Below, piece after piece: positions 4,660-5,419 of a stretch of DNA of 5,419 bases; position 1 is the stretch's first letter; each line of letters starts with the position of its first letter. The notes under the pieces were generated by a model. The model was not told the DNA's origin. It saw nothing but the letters and a program-made list of their open reading frames with translations, and made no database searches. The stretch spans positions 1-5,419 of the forward strand of contig DAIDKJ010000096.1 of the NCBI GenBank assembly GCA_027450105.1. Direction: 5' to 3'. Source of the stretch: Ferrovum sp. (GTDB lineage Bacteria > Pseudomonadota > Gammaproteobacteria > Burkholderiales > Ferrovaceae). A program made the position numbers and the translations under genes.

Positions 4660-4682
4660 ACGCGGGCTCGCAGGTCTTTTTT
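4646..4682 (+). terminator. Rho-independent terminator of rhlE
   Basis: ACCTG (4654-4658) pairs with CAGGT (4671-4675), followed by CTTTTTT (4676-4682). The A-rich codons at 4645-4652 can extend the stem by pairing with the T run across a one-base bulge. The hairpin includes the final codons and stop of the helicase gene. The core stem is short, so strength is moderate. Confidence 0.65.
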
Positions 4683-4766
4683 CCAAAGCCATGCGCTACT
4701 TGAAAATGCCCTCTGTACGCTGGGCGCTTCGGAGTCGGTGGGAGGTGGACTCTGGAGCCTGACGTC

Positions 4767-5033
4767 GTGTATCTGGATATCCATGCTCAGCCCGGTGCCA
4801 AGCAAACGGCCTATGTGGGGCTGTATGGCGAGGCCTTGAAGATTCGTTTGGCTGCGCCACCCGTGGATGGTAAAGCCAATGAAGTGCTGCTGCGGTTTCT
4901 GGCCCAGGCCTTTCAGGTTCCACTGGCACAGGTACGCCTCTGTTCTGGGCATTCCGGGCGGCGCAAGCGGGTGGCCATTACGGGCAGCGCCTTGAGTGTG
5001 GCGCAAGTGTTTGCCCTGGAACCTCGCGCTTGA
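4767..5033 (+). CDS. yggU: YggU/DUF167 family protein (UPF0235)
   Basis: The 88-residue product belongs to the small DUF167/YggU family, of unknown biochemical role. Its diagnostic stretches are QPGAK (8-12), LKIRLAAPPVDGKANE (24-39), LLRFLAQAF (41-49) and the basic GHSGRRKRV (61-69). The GTG at 4767 is the only standard start in frame after the stop at 4701, with a weak GGAG (4754-4757) nine bases upstream. However, family members usually have some residues before this first strand, and a better ribosome-binding site, GGGAGG (4740-4745), sits six bases before an in-frame CTG at 4752. That start would add MEPDV. The protein therefore probably begins at 4752 or 4767. It follows the rhlE terminator, and I see no convincing promoter. 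The stop is the tandem TGATAA. Confidence 0.88.
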   Translation: MYLDIHAQPGAKQTAYVGLYGEALKIRLAAPPVDGKANEVLLRFLAQAFQVPLAQVRLCSGHSGRRKRVAITGSALSVAQVFALEPRA

Positions 5034-5036
5034 TAA

Positions 5037-5046
5037 ACCCATGGGT
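5037..5046. repeat. 10-bp palindrome ACCCATGGGT
   Basis: A perfect 10-bp palindrome lies immediately after the tandem stop of the DUF167 gene and touches the first unit of the 13-bp repeat. No T run follows, so it is not a terminator. Function unknown. Confidence 0.5.
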
Positions 5047-5084
5047 GAAGGTCAAGGCAGAAGGTCGAGGCTGAAGGTCAAGGC
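5046..5084 (+). repeat. Three tandem 13-bp repeats
   Basis: Units at 5046-5058, 5059-5071 and 5072-5084 follow the pattern TGAAGGTCAAGGC. The first and third are identical, and the second differs at two positions. A partial fourth may begin at 5085 (TGGAA). The array sits between the DUF167 stop and the glcD promoter region. It could be a set of protein-binding sites or a slippage product; the sequence does not decide. Confidence 0.8.
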
Positions 5085-5107
5085 TGGAATCCCTCCCAGT
5101 CTTCGGC

Positions 5108-5122
5108 TATATTCCATATAAC
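5108..5122 (+). promoter_or_regulatory. Possible -10 region for glcD
   Basis: TATATT (5108-5113) and TATAAC (5117-5122) each match the -10 consensus at five of six positions. The first would give a leader of about 22 nt, the second one too short to hold the ribosome-binding site. No good -35 is present; the position for one lies at the end of the tandem repeat array, which suggests activator dependence. Confidence 0.35.
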
Positions 5123-5141
5123 GCTCCCAAGGATTCCTATC

Positions 5142-5419
5142 ATGTCCGTTTCTGTAACTCAGGCACAAGTGGCGGCAGCCCTGTCCCAATGGCTTCCACG
5201 GGGATCCGTGCTGACCGACCCAGAGGATTTGCGACCCTTTGAAACCGATGGGTTGACAGCCTATCGGCAATTACCTTGGATGGTTTTGTTACCCCAGACA
5301 GAAGCCCAGGTTCAATCCGTCCTCAAGTATTGTTCCGAACACAGCATTCCAGTGGTGGCCCGGGGCTCTGGCACCGGTTTATCCGGTGGGGCCTTGCCCC
5401 ATGCCCAGGGCGTGTTGCT
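5142..5419 (+). CDS. glcD: Glycolate oxidase FAD-binding subunit, N-terminal part
   Basis: The first 92 codons of a gene that runs off the right edge. GlcD is the FAD-binding subunit of glycolate oxidase, which with GlcE and GlcF oxidises glycolate to glyoxylate and passes electrons to the respiratory chain. The visible part holds FETDGLTAYRQLPWMVLLP (33-51), matching the GlcD N-terminus. It also holds the FAD-binding loop VARGSGTGLSGGALP (72-86) of the PCMH-type fold. The start is ATG 5142, with AAGGA (5129-5133) at an 8-nt spacing. In a carbon-fixing organism this enzyme recycles glycolate made by the oxygenase side reaction of Rubisco. glcE and glcF would be expected next, outside the window. 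Related D-lactate dehydrogenases share the FAD loop, but the DGLTAYR segment favours glycolate oxidase. Confidence 0.9.
   Translation, partial: MSVSVTQAQVAAALSQWLPRGSVLTDPEDLRPFETDGLTAYRQLPWMVLLPQTEAQVQSVLKYCSEHSIPVVARGSGTGLSGGALPHAQGVL

Noticed and set aside
4545..5042. Minus-strand 165-codon frame across the rhlE end and DUF167 gene
   Set aside because: It is a shadow: the plus-strand proteins are clearly recognisable, and the frame runs through the rhlE terminator.
1..5419. CRISPR array or insertion sequence
   Set aside because: No regularly spaced repeats of the right size, no transposase and no terminal inverted repeats with target duplications were seen.

Overview
The window most resembles a chromosomal segment of a chemolithoautotrophic gammaproteobacterium-like organism, probably Acidithiobacillus. 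This is inferred from the lon-hupB pair, the style of the proteins, the moderate-to-high GC and a glycolate oxidase gene (useful to Calvin-cycle organisms). I could not run a search, so the genus is a judgement. Layout: the window opens inside the last 76 codons of lon, closed by a strong terminator. A near-consensus sigma-70 promoter then drives hupB (HU). Two tRNA genes follow, tRNA-Val(UAC) only 10 nt after the hupB stop, then tRNA-Asp(GUC). About 300 bp without a recognisable gene lead to a compact type II toxin-antitoxin operon (Phd/YefM-type antitoxin and PIN-domain VapC toxin, overlapping at TGATG) with a good promoter and candidate operator repeats. After a 125-bp, potentially structured leader comes a small membrane protein with the potassium-channel filter motif TTLGYGD. 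The 417-bp gap that follows carries a convincing leftward Rho-independent terminator with no leftward gene to serve. A plausible leftward promoter lies about 100 bp away, so I propose an undescribed small RNA of about 115 nt with C-rich, anti-Shine-Dalgarno-like segments. To the right are an RhlE-type DEAD-box RNA helicase with its terminator, a YggU/DUF167 protein with an ambiguous non-ATG start, a 13-bp tandem repeat, and the start of glcD running off the window edge. How the genes fit together: lon and hupB are a conserved proteolysis/nucleoid pair, and the tRNAs may be processed from the hupB transcript. The toxin-antitoxin pair and the channel look like accessory cargo placed between this core block and the helicase. 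The putative sRNA is transcribed divergently from rhlE, so the roughly 230 bp between their start regions may hold shared control sites. glcD begins what is probably a glycolate oxidase operon that salvages 2-phosphoglycolate-derived glycolate. The sRNA candidate is the most interesting item.
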